A DNA stretch of 64,000 nt from positions 124,001 to 188,000 of the forward strand of contig NQMI01000092.1 of assembly GCA_002270565.1 (NCBI GenBank). Direction: 5' to 3'. How positions within the stretch are numbered: the stretch's first letter is position 1; each line of letters begins with the position of its first letter. The DNA comes from Stenocarpella maydis (taxonomy: Eukaryota; Ascomycota; Sordariomycetes; Diaporthales; Diaporthaceae). Of the stretch, positions 10,947-22,254 are shown one piece after another. The notes beneath the pieces are model-generated. The model was not told the DNA's origin and ran no database searches. It saw nothing but the letters and a program-made list of their open reading frames with translations. The position numbers and the translations under genes are program-made.

Positions 10947-11564
10947 TCAAGTAGTTGCCTCATCGAAGTGGGTGGCTACGTGGTGAGCCACAGCGGCCTC
11001 ATCTCCCTCGAACTCGCCGCAGACCGGGCAGGTCGCAGACTCGGGCTGCGCTGGTGAGCCGGTGGCTGAGTCACGGTCGGGCAGATCATGTTCAGCAGCG
11101 GTGGCGCCGTTGGTGCTGCTGTCTTTGCCTCGTCTGTGCTTCTTGGGCTTCTTCTCCTTGACATAGGCATCGAGCCCGATCTGCTGTGGAGGGAGTTCCT
11201 GGTCCTCAGCATATCGGATATCGCCGCCTCCGTCTCGCCTGCGACCTCTGATGGGGCGGCTACCTGACGCATGGCCATCGAGGCTTGTGGCTTCCTGCGT
11301 CTCTCCAGCGAGGTTGGTAGAGCCATTAGGCTGGCCGGCTGCCGATGCAGCAGCCGTTGGAGACATGGACTGTACTCTCCCTACCCGGCCGTCCGCCAGG
11401 CGCACCTTGATGCCGCGGGGGTGGTTCCCCCGTGTCAGGACATGGGCGATGATGCCCTGCACGGTGCGACCTGTTGGCTGGTCGGCCTTGAGCACGATGT
11501 TGACGCCGGCACCGGGGACTACCTCCCGTGTTGTGGGTACTGGAGGGTGTCGTCGGCGATCCAT
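10947..11564 (-). CDS. YwbE-family (DUF2196) protein with C-terminal C2H2 zinc finger
   Basis: 205 aa with start at 11564 (MDRRRHPPVP). Residues 10-60 form a YwbE domain: VNIVLKADQPTGRT, HVLTRGNHPRGIKVRLADG and GRVGRVQSM match the small bacterial YwbE proteins closely. The middle is low-complexity, with a basic EKKPKKHRRGK stretch that could be a nuclear signal. The C-terminus has a finger-like C-P-V-C-x11-H-H-x3-H motif, similar to UBZ-type ubiquitin-binding fingers. The frame continues upstream to 11822 with a GHPL repeat, but the family start favours 11564. YwbE has no known biochemical role; the fusion hints at nucleic-acid or ubiquitin contact, which is inference. Confidence 0.78.
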   Translation of the reverse strand: MDRRRHPPVPTTREVVPGAGVNIVLKADQPTGRTVQGIIAHVLTRGNHPRGIKVRLADGRVGRVQSMSPTAAASAAGQPNGSTNLAGETQEATSLDGHASGSRPIRGRRRDGGGDIRYAEDQELPPQQIGLDAYVKEKKPKKHRRGKDSSTNGATAAEHDLPDRDSATGSPAQPESATCPVCGEFEGDEAAVAHHVATHFDEATT

Positions 11565-11723
11565 GATATCTGTGTATGAGCCAGTATGCGCGGACAGTCG
11601 AGCCAGAGCCGTAAGCTGAACGACATGGGAATAAGTTTGAGGTGGGATTTGAGACGTTGAGGTCATCAGAGCCGCGAGAGTGGGGCTCAAATTTGGCACA
11701 CTTGTTTCAAGTGTTTGGCGGGG

Positions 11724-11768
11724 CAGTGGGTGGCCCAGTGGGTGGCCCAGTGGGTGGCCCAGTGGGCC
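11724..11768. repeat. Short tandem repeat of a 12-bp unit (GTGGGTGGCCCA)
   Basis: About three and a half copies of a 12-bp unit lie just upstream of the YwbE-like gene. In the minus-strand frame they would encode a GHPL repeat if a longer N-terminus were used. They more likely sit in the 5' untranslated region. Confidence 0.75.
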
Positions 11769-13723
11769 AGTGCCACCTGTGGTTTTAGGCGCTAAGCACA
11801 ATCTGAACAACGCCCCAGCCACTAACTCTTAGCGTCTTTCGGCACGTCGAATACACCCGCGAAGCGGCCCTACGCGCTGCCAATCAAGAATGAAGCTGAT
11901 TGTTACCTGCAGGTTAAAACAGGTCTTGCCGTCTTGTTTAGTCAGCACAGTTATGTAGCAGGTGTTGTTTGACAGCCGCCAAACATACGGATACCCGCTT
12001 TATCGAAGGGCGATACTCCTGGAAAGCTGCAAGTAGGGTAAACGGGGTCATGGTACTCTGGGCATAGAGGCCAGCCAATCGAGTAATCGGTACGGACCCA
12101 TATCAACTGGTAGAGGGATCCATCATTTTAGTAGGGATTGTGTGTAAAGTGCTGCAACTTTGAAGCTTACCACACCGTCGGGATTACCACCAAGAGTCCA
12201 GACTTGGCCGTGGCAAACATTCTAGGCTGTCCTTGTTCTCTTGGCGCAATCCCATTCCTCGTCTGGTGTGCTTATTGTTAAGCTTTTTTTCACTGTGCCG
12301 CTGCAAGTATTCATGATTATTAGTTATTTTAAACCAAACGGTGCTTTTGTGTTTTACTTGGGGCTCACCATGTGCGTTTCCCGGTGGGTTACCCAGGTGA
12401 AGTATCTACATTCTCCTGGCGGGGGAGGAGTTCACATGTGAGAGGATTAAGCTTGTAATTTCTAATTTCATGTCAAAGGGGCCAACGTGATGCGTTATAG
12501 AATATTCTACACCACAGAGATCGGGAAAGTGTCCAGGAAGAATGATACTAGACTCCGTGGTCTATTGATAGGTGTCCTCTCCAGAGGACCACCTTTTCGA
12601 ATCTGTCAAGTGGACTTCACAGCTCATGGGACAGTGACGTTCTGATCGGAAGAATGGGGCCTCGCGGCTCAGAAATAAGTCATAGAAAGCTGGCAGAAGC
12701 TCGCGCAGTCGTGTCGCGGAATGTCCGCACCCTCGCAACCACCCTCATCATCACGGTGTCTAGGGGTTAAACACCACGGCTCCGTATATTCCTCGTACAT
12801 CGCGATTTCAGGGCCGTCACAGGGATTACGCCTGGTCAAATGTGTTTCATCCTCGGACTTCAGGCGATGTGTGATCCCGGACAATGCACCTCGGGGCAAA
12901 GTAGCTAGGGAGAACTTTAGAAAACTACAGACATTAACATTTTGAATGCGTAGTTTACTGAGCCTCAGTGGCTGGCATGGCGCTCTAGATGCATGAAAGG
13001 ACTCTTCTGAATCGAGCAGAAGCTTTGGCGCAGACCTCTTGATGTGAGCAGTACCTAGGGAAATAGAGCACTATACTATAAGTACAACAGTGTAACGCCA
13101 CACCCTGTATAGTACCGTTAGCTCTATGTCGTGACAAATTAACATGCGGCCCTGTTGCTGCGCCATCTGAGCAACGAGCTCCCATTGGACCGGGCGGACC
13201 TGAGCAGGAGCGATAGTGGACCCTTGTTGGCTGTAAGTGCGCCCACCTCCCTCGTCCTGCTCAATAGGTGAAACGAGACGTGGACACTGCTAGTACAATC
13301 ATATGCTGGCACTTGAGGGGTGGAAAAGGTCCTCATCGACCAGGCCGTCCCTTCCAAGTAAGAATCGTGAATTCAGATGATGGAACAGACGTGCTATGAA
13401 AGCCACGAAGCTCCCGAACGCAGAGCTGCACGTGTAGAGCGTTCATGGCAAGTTAAACGGGTCATTATTTCGCGCTGTAATGATTGACTGTATTTTATTC
13501 GCAACCCGCACCTCGGTCATGCATTTATGCTAAACTTGAGACATCGAAGCCTTTGTATTTCGAACCAAATTCCTCAAACCCGAACTCCGAGTACGCCCAT
13601 TCCAATTAGTCTTGGTTTTCACCTGATCGGCTTTCCCACTCTGGTAGACGTTCCGACATCAGATCGCCACGGTCGGCTCTTGCCGCCAGGGCTAGTGCTG
13701 TAAATGCGCTTTGGTCGAAACCT
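11769..13723. other. Intergenic, no gene seen
   Basis: Nearly 2 kb without a supportable gene. Base composition is more AT-rich than the flanking genes, and open frames are short. I checked for tRNA-like box B sequences and saw none I would call. Confidence 0.5.
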
Positions 13724-15370
13724 CTAAAAGGAACCGCCCATCTCCACGTCATCGCCGTTAATCTTGAACGTCTGAACCACAATGCCGTCCTTCTCATTAA
13801 GACTCATGCTGTCTTCCGAGTCATAGCCGTCTCCGCCGTCCCATCCTGCCAGGTGCTTATCCAGAACAAGCCTTCGGTTAAGAATGCCTTCGTAGGTGAC
13901 CTTTTTCTTCTCGTCGGCGATGTTTTCGGCTTGGATCAACGTCAGAAGCAGAAAGCCCTCGATAATCATGGTCGGGGTGTTGCACAGAAGCTGGCCTGTC
14001 TCTGTCCACTGCATCGCGCTGGCAACGATCAGAAGGGCGAAAACGGTCAGGATAGAGCCCCAACTGGCTGTGGTGCTCTCAACCCATCGGCCCACCGTCT
14101 TGCTGATGCGGATATTGAGTGAATCTTTGATGACGAGCTTGCTCTCTGGGACTTCAACGCCAATCAGGGCAAAGATCTTGCTATCTTGTGCTAGCAGCCT
14201 GTCGAAGTGTTTCATGGACAACTTGGCCTCGCGGGCATCGACATTCTTGAGGATAAACCCATCAATAAAACCAATGAGGCCGGTGTAGGTTCCGATGATG
14301 AGAAACCAGTTATCGTCGAACTCCATTGGGTCTCCGACCAGGATCCAAGTGCCAAAGACAAATGCGGAGATGACGATACCAACCGAGCCACCGATGATGT
14401 ATGCATATATGTCCAGGCCCCTGACCCATCTGTTCAACTTGGCAGGCTCGCTGGCGATGGTCGGGTTGGGGGTCATGTCACCCGTCATGCGGCGCAGCTG
14501 CATCTCAAGCTCGGTGTCGAGGCGCTCGATAACCTTGACGGTCTTCTCGAGGTGTTTGTCGTGGGAACTGCGAATGTTCTGCAAAAAGACGGTGGTGAAG
14601 GTGATCTCGAGGGCGGTGGCGGTATTGACGTCGAGCTGCCAAGTGTCGGAGAACTGCAGGGGGAGTCCCGAAAACACCCAGCCGATGATGCCTGCCCAGT
14701 AGATGCCAAGTGCGATGAGGGAACCGGTAGCCTTGGCCACACCGTTGGAGATCTTGTCGAACAAGTCTTGCTTGTGATGCAGGGAGTCGATGACCTCGGA
14801 CCTGATCTTGTGGGTTGAAGCCCTGAGCCTTGCACGCTGTTCCGGGGTGAGGGACCGCACCATGCGCTCATTCGACTCGCTGCGGGAGATGAGGCCACAG
14901 ATGCGCTGCAGGAGACTGCGGGTGTTGTTGTTCTGCTGGCGCATGAGAAGAGTTGCGGACGTGTAAGCCTGGATGGATGAGACATCCTGCAAGATGACCT
15001 GCCAGGTGTCTGTAGGGCCAAAGACAGCGCCCAAGACACCCCACAGGATGAGAAGCAGGAGCACAACCCCCAGCGTCCACCGCGACCCTGCCGCCCTCAC
15101 GACGGCGTCGAGGACATTGCTCTTCTTTTTTTCGGGCCGAGGAGGCAGAGGCGCGCCCCCGGCCTGTCCTGTCTGCTCAAGCGACTCGTGTGTGAAGTTC
15201 CGGCTCATGCGGGCGCTCGTCTCGAGGTAGTGCACCTTCTCCGGGACGCTGAAGAACTCCCGGCTGGGGAATTGGGTCGGCGCGGCCGCAGAGGTGATGT
15301 ACTGCGCCTCGGGCGCATTCTTGAGGTCGTGGAAGAAATCCTTCACCGACCGGATCGGGTTGAACCCCAT
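13724..15370 (-). CDS. Low-affinity iron (Fe2+) permease, Fet4 type
   Basis: 548 aa in one exon. It matches the low-affinity iron permease family (Pfam Iron_permease): two similar membrane halves with spans at VVLLLLILWGVLGAVFG, IALGIYWAGIIGWVFSG, IIGGSVGIVISAFVFGTW, FLIIGTYTGLIGFIDGF, ILTVFALLIVASAM and MIIEGFLLLTLIQAENIADE. The repeated loops TWQVILQDVSSIQAYTSATLLMRQQ-like (from about residue 122) and TALEITFTTVFLQNIRSSHD-like carry the conserved polar residues of the family. The protein would sit in the plasma membrane and take up ferrous iron and other divalent metals when high-affinity uptake is off. The hydrophilic N-terminus (about 90 aa) and C-terminus look cytosolic. It is transcribed alone, with about 2.2 kb of empty DNA upstream. 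Confidence 0.92.
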   Translation of the reverse strand: MGFNPIRSVKDFFHDLKNAPEAQYITSAAAPTQFPSREFFSVPEKVHYLETSARMSRNFTHESLEQTGQAGGAPLPPRPEKKKSNVLDAVVRAAGSRWTLGVVLLLLILWGVLGAVFGPTDTWQVILQDVSSIQAYTSATLLMRQQNNNTRSLLQRICGLISRSESNERMVRSLTPEQRARLRASTHKIRSEVIDSLHHKQDLFDKISNGVAKATGSLIALGIYWAGIIGWVFSGLPLQFSDTWQLDVNTATALEITFTTVFLQNIRSSHDKHLEKTVKVIERLDTELEMQLRRMTGDMTPNPTIASEPAKLNRWVRGLDIYAYIIGGSVGIVISAFVFGTWILVGDPMEFDDNWFLIIGTYTGLIGFIDGFILKNVDAREAKLSMKHFDRLLAQDSKIFALIGVEVPESKLVIKDSLNIRISKTVGRWVESTTASWGSILTVFALLIVASAMQWTETGQLLCNTPTMIIEGFLLLTLIQAENIADEKKKVTYEGILNRRLVLDKHLAGWDGGDGYDSEDSMSLNEKDGIVVQTFKINGDDVEMGGSF

Positions 15371-17628
15371 GTTGAAAAGGAAAGCAAAGGAAGCCGTCTA
15401 GACCAACTAACTACCCTAAGTATGCAAGGACCACACAAACGAGTGTCGACAGCCCCAGACGCTCAGCGTACAAGGTGACAGTAACGAAATCTGAATCAAG
15501 TCTCCAATATTGCACATCACAGATGGCCAAGAAAGAAAATCGTGAAAATCATAGAGAAATGAACAAGAATAAACGAAGCCAAGAGCAACCAAGCAACAGC
15601 CAAGCTTATGTCCTGGAAGGAGCCAAGACAGGTGGATGGGGATCGACGGCGTTTTTGTGGAGGGACGCCGACGGCCACAACGAGCCTCGTCATGGTGTTG
15701 AAAACTGAGACTTTCCATGACCGGTTCAAAACATGCCAAGATGCCGCTTATTATGTGCTATCACAGATGATCTGATTAAGCTCCCCAAAGCTGAAGCATG
15801 AGGCCCACGTGATCGTCTCGAGTCGGCGTCCGCAGTAGGAGAGAAGGCAGCAAGCACGGGCTGGCCTGTGCTATTATTGTCCGCAGGGACGGGCGATCCT
15901 GGCTGAGTATGGACGAAAAAGAGGCACAACATGGGGCGGGAGCGGGGGATACGCTGGAACAGCCCATCCACAGCGGCTGCAGGCATCCCGATATCTGACA
16001 GCGGAGCCCCTGTTTCCCGGAGAAATCTACCCGCAGGGACCCTAGGAGATTTGCTGGCCAGTCGGTGATCGGCCTCGCTGCGACGAAGCTTGTTTCGTCT
16101 CGGCGGCCTAAGCCGCTGGCCGCCCCGGGCGCAGAGCCGCGCATGAGTGCGACCCACCCTGTTCCTGTCCGGAGCCTGGGCATCAAACTCCGGATGGGGA
16201 GAGCATGACAATTTCTGCCGATGACACTCCTCACCGTTGGCCGGTTCGCCGTGTTTTGCACACAGCGGCAATTCTTGTCGCATGCAGTACAGGATACGCC
16301 ACGGCCAGTGTGCCAAGAAGGCTTATCTCTTCTGGCGGGCAAGAGCACGCGTCGTCTGTCCTCTCACGGGCAGCTCGAGACGATGAGCGGCTTTGCAGAT
16401 CACGAGAGCGAGAGAACCACGGGATGAAAGCACGCGCCCCGTGCAGCAGACCACATCTTGGCAGACAGGATGCTCTGGCCACTCCGTGCTGCATGTTCAT
16501 GGCTTTGTCGGGTTGCAGGCCGCCTGAAACCCAATTGACGGCGCTTCCAGTTAACTTGGGAGGGTTGGCTATTGCGTCTTGGAATCATTTTGACCGATAG
16601 TTGGCTTCGACTGGCTGCAGTGCAGGAGCTGGAGCGCTTGTTTTCACACATGCGGTAGGTTTCCAGCATCAGGGGCTACAGACTTCTGACTGACCAATTG
16701 CTACCTGGGGCCCTGCGGACTGCAACATCAGATGGGTCCGATCCGTGCCATGGCTCAAGGCAAGACTCATATACTTCAGCTAGGGTACTCTTGTTTCAAC
16801 TCGCGGCCGGCTGCGTAGGTAAATCCAAAATAGACAATCACATATGATCGTGAGGTGCAAGGACTTGTTTATGACTTATTCAGGAGGAAATGGGAGGTAA
16901 TCGCCTCGTTGAGAACCGAGCAACAATTGCTGGGCCATAAATTTGTCCCCGTCGCACCATGTTTTTGTGTTTGCAATGAGCGATTGAAACTAACTTTGGC
17001 CTAGGGCAAGTTGACACTTGGTGCGTGCCGTATAGTGACGGGATTAGAACTCATGGGCTCCTCTTCCTCTTTGATGGCGTTTGTCAGCATGCAACCTGGT
17101 CTTATTGAGCGCATGCTCGCACCCTACTGGTGAATCATGCCCTACAAGAAATTAGAGAATATCTAGGGTTGGCCGTGCATATCGCGAAGGTCAGACGTCA
17201 CCTTGTCCACTTCGTGGCACGCTAACTCCTACCTAGGTGGTCTACGGGTGGTGATCCGGTTTAGAGGGGAACTTGTGGTAGTCCAACACCATCATGAACA
17301 GCTCAAGCGAAAGACTAGGTTGGTACCCTAGGTATCAGAGGTAAGAGGTATATTTGTCGTTGTGTTAGCTTGCAAGTCCAAGTTTAGAATTGCCGCAGCG
17401 TGCACTATTTTATCACTGGCCGCCTCGAGTTTCATAAAGCTCAAGCTAGCGGTCCCCATGAGGAAATGTGGCCTGATTCATAGTTGCAAATAACAGATGA
17501 GAATTTGAGTTGGAGCGGTTGGAAATACATGTGTGCCTCCCCAGGTCGTCCGCTTATAATAATTGTCTAGGCTTTACCCTATCTGTCTTAATCATTCACA
17601 AGCTACATTCCGGGGAGAGACGGAAGCC
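15371..17628. other. Intergenic, no gene seen
   Basis: About 2.3 kb. Overlapping open frames at 15.7-16.6 kb on both strands have arginine/serine-rich, non-conserved translations and no domain I know. The right half is AT-richer. It contains the promoter of the iron permease and the 3' end of the DUF1996 gene. Confidence 0.45.
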
Positions 17629-18997
17629 CTACATAGATTGGTGAGCGGGGTTTATTAGCAATGTATCAGGCAAGTACAGCTTACAGTCGTCCACGTCTTC
17701 ATCCACTGCCGATGCAATAGTGCAGTCATTCTGCGCCTCCATGCTCTGTGTAGTCAGGGTGTCGCAGTTGACATAGCAGGGCGAGTCCATGGCTCTTTGT
17801 AGCGAATCACCTTTCCATCCAAAAACGTAATCGCCATGATTGCCGTAGCCCGTCTCATCATCCATCGACCACACGAAAGGTTGTGAGCCGTCGGCCGGCC
17901 AATCATCCAGGTTGTTAAACTGGCGGGTATCCCAAATGGTTTCGTAGAAAAGCTCTTTGGTACATGTTAACCACCTGCTGCGGTTCCTAAAGTGACACAT
18001 ACCGGAGCAGTTCAAAGCACAGAGATCGGGGGAACTGTAGCACGAGAAGGATTGCACTGACGTGGGATTCTGACGGGGTGAGAGGCCGGGCAAGGGCCCC
18101 CGCCTTCAAAAGTACCGTTAGCAGGGTAAGAGACATGGTCCATGTGGTTTACCGAGTCCAGGTTCTCTCCGTCCCAACAACTGATATACAGGATTTCTTT
18201 TAGTCCCACTCCGTGTTGCAAAGATGATCTGAACGAAGGGCCACTCACGTGGGAAATCGGACATTAACCATAATCCCAGCAGGGCAGGGCCGAGATGGAA
18301 AGTTCTTGGTCTCGGGGAAGCGAGTATACAGATCTTGCAAGCACGTGTAGGTCAACTGCCGGTAATGCTCGGCCTTTTCGGGTGTACGAGCAGCTTGGTC
18401 ACCGACGAGCATGCGGAAACCCTGCGTATAGATTGATATTAAATGGCATTGGGGATGTATCCAGCGTGGGAAAGAAATTATTGCATGCTAATTAGAAAGG
18501 GACTCACAGGCCTGAAAGCAGTGACCTTGCTCGTCTGCTCAAAGTCTGCGAGGCCATCCTGCATGTAATATATTGTCATGCCTCCATTGGCGCCTTCGAA
18601 ATTCACATTTCCGCGGATCGGAACCCGCTTATAGGTTCCATTGCGAGCCTTGAAGAACAGGACAGCGGTCCAGTAGTTAGAAAGGTCTTCTGTGAACTGG
18701 CAACTCGTGCATGTGGATAAGCTCGGAAGGTCATGAGTGACTGGGTCCATAGAAACATTAAATGAGTTCTGTGACCATAGTCAGACTGGGCGTTGCGATA
18801 TTGTGACGTCCAAGGTAATATATGCGGGATTCACTCACCCCTCCCACAATCTGATGCAAATGAGGTGATGGGTTGACTCCTGGATTAACCAGAGGGTCAA
18901 GCCTCGTCACTGTCAATTGGGAGCACCCGAACCGGATGAGTGCAGCCGATGGCAAGGCGGCCCCAAATGCCATCCAAGCCACGTATCTGAGATGCAT
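17629..18997 (-). CDS. Secreted DUF1996 protein, five exons
   Basis: Model: complement(join(17629..17954, 18062..18180, 18249..18421, 18508..18768, 18839..18997)), 345 aa. The N-terminus MHLRYVAWMAFGAALPSAA is a signal peptide. The DUF1996 domain follows directly: RFGCSQLTVTRLDPLVNPG, SPHLHQIVGGNSFNVSMDP, CTSCQFTEDLSNYWTAVLF, GGMTIYY, KVTAFRPGFRMLVGD, CPAGIMVNVRFPTCWDGENL, HVSYP, CPASHPVRIPQLFYE, DGSQPFVWSMDDETGYGNHG and DYVFGWKGDSLQRAMD. All four introns (70, 86, 68 and 107 bp) restore the domain in phase. Many fungal members carry WSC domains after DUF1996; here only a short tail follows, ending in QSM. The domain is thought to be extracellular and perhaps carbohydrate-linked, but no reaction is established. 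Confidence 0.9.
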
Positions 18998-20662
18998 TGT
19001 TTCTATGGATGAATCCTTCGAACAGGTGATTGTATGCAAATGATGATATCTCCAGAGGTGAACACGGTAATGTTGGATGCAATAAGGTCCGAACCAAAAT
19101 TCACACCCACTTCAGGGCGACGGGACCTCAGACTTATTGTACCCAGCATCTCTATTAACTATTCCATGACTGCCCCAGGGAATCTGTTGAAAAGCCTAGG
19201 CCCTTGTATTAAAGTATTCCCGCCTCGCATGCCGAGCGGATAATATCCATTAATTTGCCAATGTGAGCCGTGCAAGCGACCTCCTCACACGGAGGAGACT
19301 TAAATAGCCGGGCCACAACACGCCCATTCAAATACGACCTTTCAAAGCAATCTTGCCGATCCCTAATATAGGAGCACGTTGAAATTGGTCTTCTCAGGTG
19401 TCGCCATGCGTAAATGCCATGACGGAAACACAGACCACAGAATGATACAAGTACTCAAGGTCCTGATCGCCTGTGGGGCACAAATGTAGCACCGTGAACG
19501 CTTCCCATACTTGCTCGACTGTGAAAGCCAAGTGTGCTAAAGAACCCAAAAGGACATTCAATGCCGGGAAGTTAATCCACCAACTTCCTTAAATGGATAG
19601 TCCTCGATAGCTAAGCATCAGGTATTTCTTCCTCCTCTCTTTCTGCCCTTTTCATCCATCTCACTGAGGACTTGCAACGCTTATAGTTAAGACGTCCATT
19701 GACTAGTCAGTACTAAGGCATAATGGTCTTCTAATATTTTTTAGCAGCTATCTTATATCTTTCTGAGATGATATTCATCTTGGAAAGCATATAGCTAGCA
19801 AAGAACAACCTCAATATTCACAACAAATTGGATACGGGAGCAAGTGATGCAGAACTTGGAGTGTATAGACTACCCATGTACTTACTAGGCCTATGAAGGC
19901 CACCGAGAGCACAAAAAAGAGGTTACTTTCCAAAAATCAACCAACTCAACGGCATTGGAACGTTGTCACTGGATGTGGTAATTAGCTTGTGCAATACTCA
20001 CATGCTGTGGCAATAGTAGTGTGCAACAGCACATTGGTGGGCTATCGCTACAGCCACCGTACTGTAGCCAGAGGGCGTAGTTGCTTACTAAGCAACTACC
20101 ACCCACTATATAGACCCGAGATAGCTGGCGGGCTACGCCCACTGCACCCACTACTTGAGACAGAGAGAAATACAAGAACAACACCCCACTCGTATTGCAA
20201 TACGTGACCCATCCAACACATGCTTCTCCGCTTAAATATACCGATTCGCCGGCTAGGGGGGTAACAGACCCGGCGCAAAACGGAGAACAGTGTAGAGGCT
20301 GACCACAGACGACGAAACTGGAACCAGAACATTCGCCTTGTCCATCTTTGAATATCTTCCGAATCATCTTCAGAGTGGACGCAATGTGAAAGAATAGGCT
20401 GCTCCACACTGTGGTAGAATTGGCTGGGGTAACCCGGGGCCCTGTCCCGCATCCGATGCGCAGCGGTACGGAGTATCTACTGCAGAACAGCTCCACTTCA
20501 AATGTTGCAGTCCCGCGGGTGCTTTAGCCGACGTCGTCGACGTTCGCAACTTCAACGTCACCTATTCTCACTGTGGGGTTTCATTGATTTCTTCATCATT
20601 TCAAGCTTGAACTTAGGATTGTAGCACTCCCAAGGCCTCTATCACCATCAAACAACACGAAA
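18998..20662. other. Intergenic, no gene seen
   Basis: About 1.7 kb shared upstream region between the divergent DUF1996 (-) and alpha/beta hydrolase (+) genes. The 19.6-19.9 kb part is AT-rich. Open frames near 20.0-20.5 kb on the minus strand have no recognisable content. Confidence 0.5.
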
Positions 20663-21527
20663 ATGCCGTACGCCACCGTCTCATATAAGCGCCTGCATTA
20701 TACAGACTATCCGGCAGCATCCGACGCGACGAAAGGGACCATTGTCTGCCACCACGGCCTTGGCAGCTCCCAAAACTTCTACACGCCCATCGTGCCGCGG
20801 CTCACCCAGGCTGGGTTTCGCGTGATCACCTTCGACACCACGGGTGCAGGGCGCTCACCATACACTCAGATCGAGCAATCTGTCAGCTCCCTTGCCGCCG
20901 ATGTGCTGGGCCTCCTGGACGCGTTGTCCATCGAGGACAAGGTGATCGTGGTGGGACATTCAATGGGCGGGATGGTGGTCACTCACATGGCCGCGGAGAA
21001 TAAGGATCGGATTCAGGCCATGGTCCTCATTGGCCCTGTCTACCCGTCGGAGGGGGTATCAAAGGCTTTTGAGAAACGCATTGAGACGGTTAAAAAGGAA
21101 GGCAGTGAGTTGTCCTACACGCAGCCGGGGCCCGTGATCTACGTGGAGTTACTGAACCGTGTTGGAAATAGTGGAAGCCATGGCAAACACGATTCCCAAA
21201 GCTGCTACTGGCGCGAAGGCAGGCCCTCTGGTGGCAGCGTTCATCAGGGAATTGCTATTGGGCCAGGATAAGGCCGGGTATCTGTCCAACTGCCGAGTCA
21301 TCGCCAACGCCACGCGACCAAGATACGAGAGCGTGCAGTGCCCAGTGTTGTTATTGGCGGGTGAGGAGGACAAGTCAGCACCCCTGGAGGCGAGCAAGAA
21401 GATGTTCGAGGAATTCGCGACAGAAAGCCCGCACAAGCGCCTGGAGGTCTTGAGCGGCGTTGGGCATTGGCACTGCATTGAGGAGCCGGTGCTCGTGGGT
21501 GACAAAGTTGCGGAGTTCTTGAACTGA
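20663..21527 (+). CDS. Alpha/beta hydrolase (3-oxoadipate enol-lactonase-like), two exons
   Basis: Model: join(20663..21104, 21172..21527), 265 aa. The fold is clear: oxyanion-hole HHGLGSSQNFY near residue 30, DTTGAGRS at about 59, nucleophile elbow GHS100MGG, the acid in LLLAGEEDKSAP and the catalytic His in GVGHWHCIEEP close to the C-terminus. The 67-bp intron starts GTGAGT and joins KKEG to MEAMANTIPKAAT, as expected for the cap region. Fungal proteins of this type are often annotated as 3-oxoadipate enol-lactonases or general esterases; they act on small esters or lactones in the cytosol. No pathway neighbour supports a beta-ketoadipate role here, so the substrate is open. No signal peptide is seen. 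Confidence 0.9.
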
Positions 21528-22254
21528 GGCCATACGCACAACCTGAAGCGTCACTTTTGCGCGGTCTAGCAGTTGATGGCTGGTTGAGCGCTTGACAGAC
21601 TGTGGTGTCATGTCGGACGGTCGTCTTGTTGAAGAACGCCACCACACGCCATAGTCCACCCACCACGTGCATGACTGTTTGCCAGGAGCTGGAAACTACG
21701 GTTTCAGAAGGCACAGGCTTCCAGAGCCAAGCATGTCATGACACGGAACTTATATGCCATGTCATTCTTACACTACAACCAAGGTCCCCTCTAAGAGATT
21801 CTTGTTGGGCTAACAGAATCAACTTAGGTAGGTATTAAGAATGCGGGTCATGGCCACTGCCAGGCGTTATTATGGCAAGAAAGAGCGTAGTTAAGGTGGA
21901 TGGCCAGCCAGGGCATCTACCCCTGATATTCCCGACGCCTGCATGCCACTTACAACATGGCGCCACCGCAAACCGACCGCGTTGTGTTAGTGTTGGTGCT
22001 TCTGCAGCAGCGATCACCGCAGGCAAGCTGCATGGAGCTGTGGGACTGGTGAAGTCACCGGCCGCCCAGTTCTCCCACTCGACGTCATCCAATCGTCAAT
22101 CGCAAGCAAAAAGCCGTTGGGGTGTACAACACTTAAGTGCAGGCACGAGCCTGATGCTCATCTCGAACCGCGTTTACAGAGACGGTGCATACGTGTTGTT
22201 CCACACATCAGGCAAGCAAACAAGAGCACCCAACATTTAAGACTACGGTTCGAT
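21528..22254. other. Intergenic, no gene seen
   Basis: About 730 bp between two plus-strand genes. It holds the 3' end of the hydrolase gene and the promoter of the SMP-repeat gene. Nothing else is recognisable. Confidence 0.5.

Noticed and set aside
13126..13200. tRNA-like sequence with a GCTCAGATGGC-type box A on the minus strand
   Set aside because: No matching box B or acceptor stem pairs can be drawn, so no tRNA is called.
15726..16600. Overlapping open frames of 130-196 codons between iron permease and DUF1996
   Set aside because: Translations on both strands are low-information and unlike any family; no splice or start context supports one over the other.
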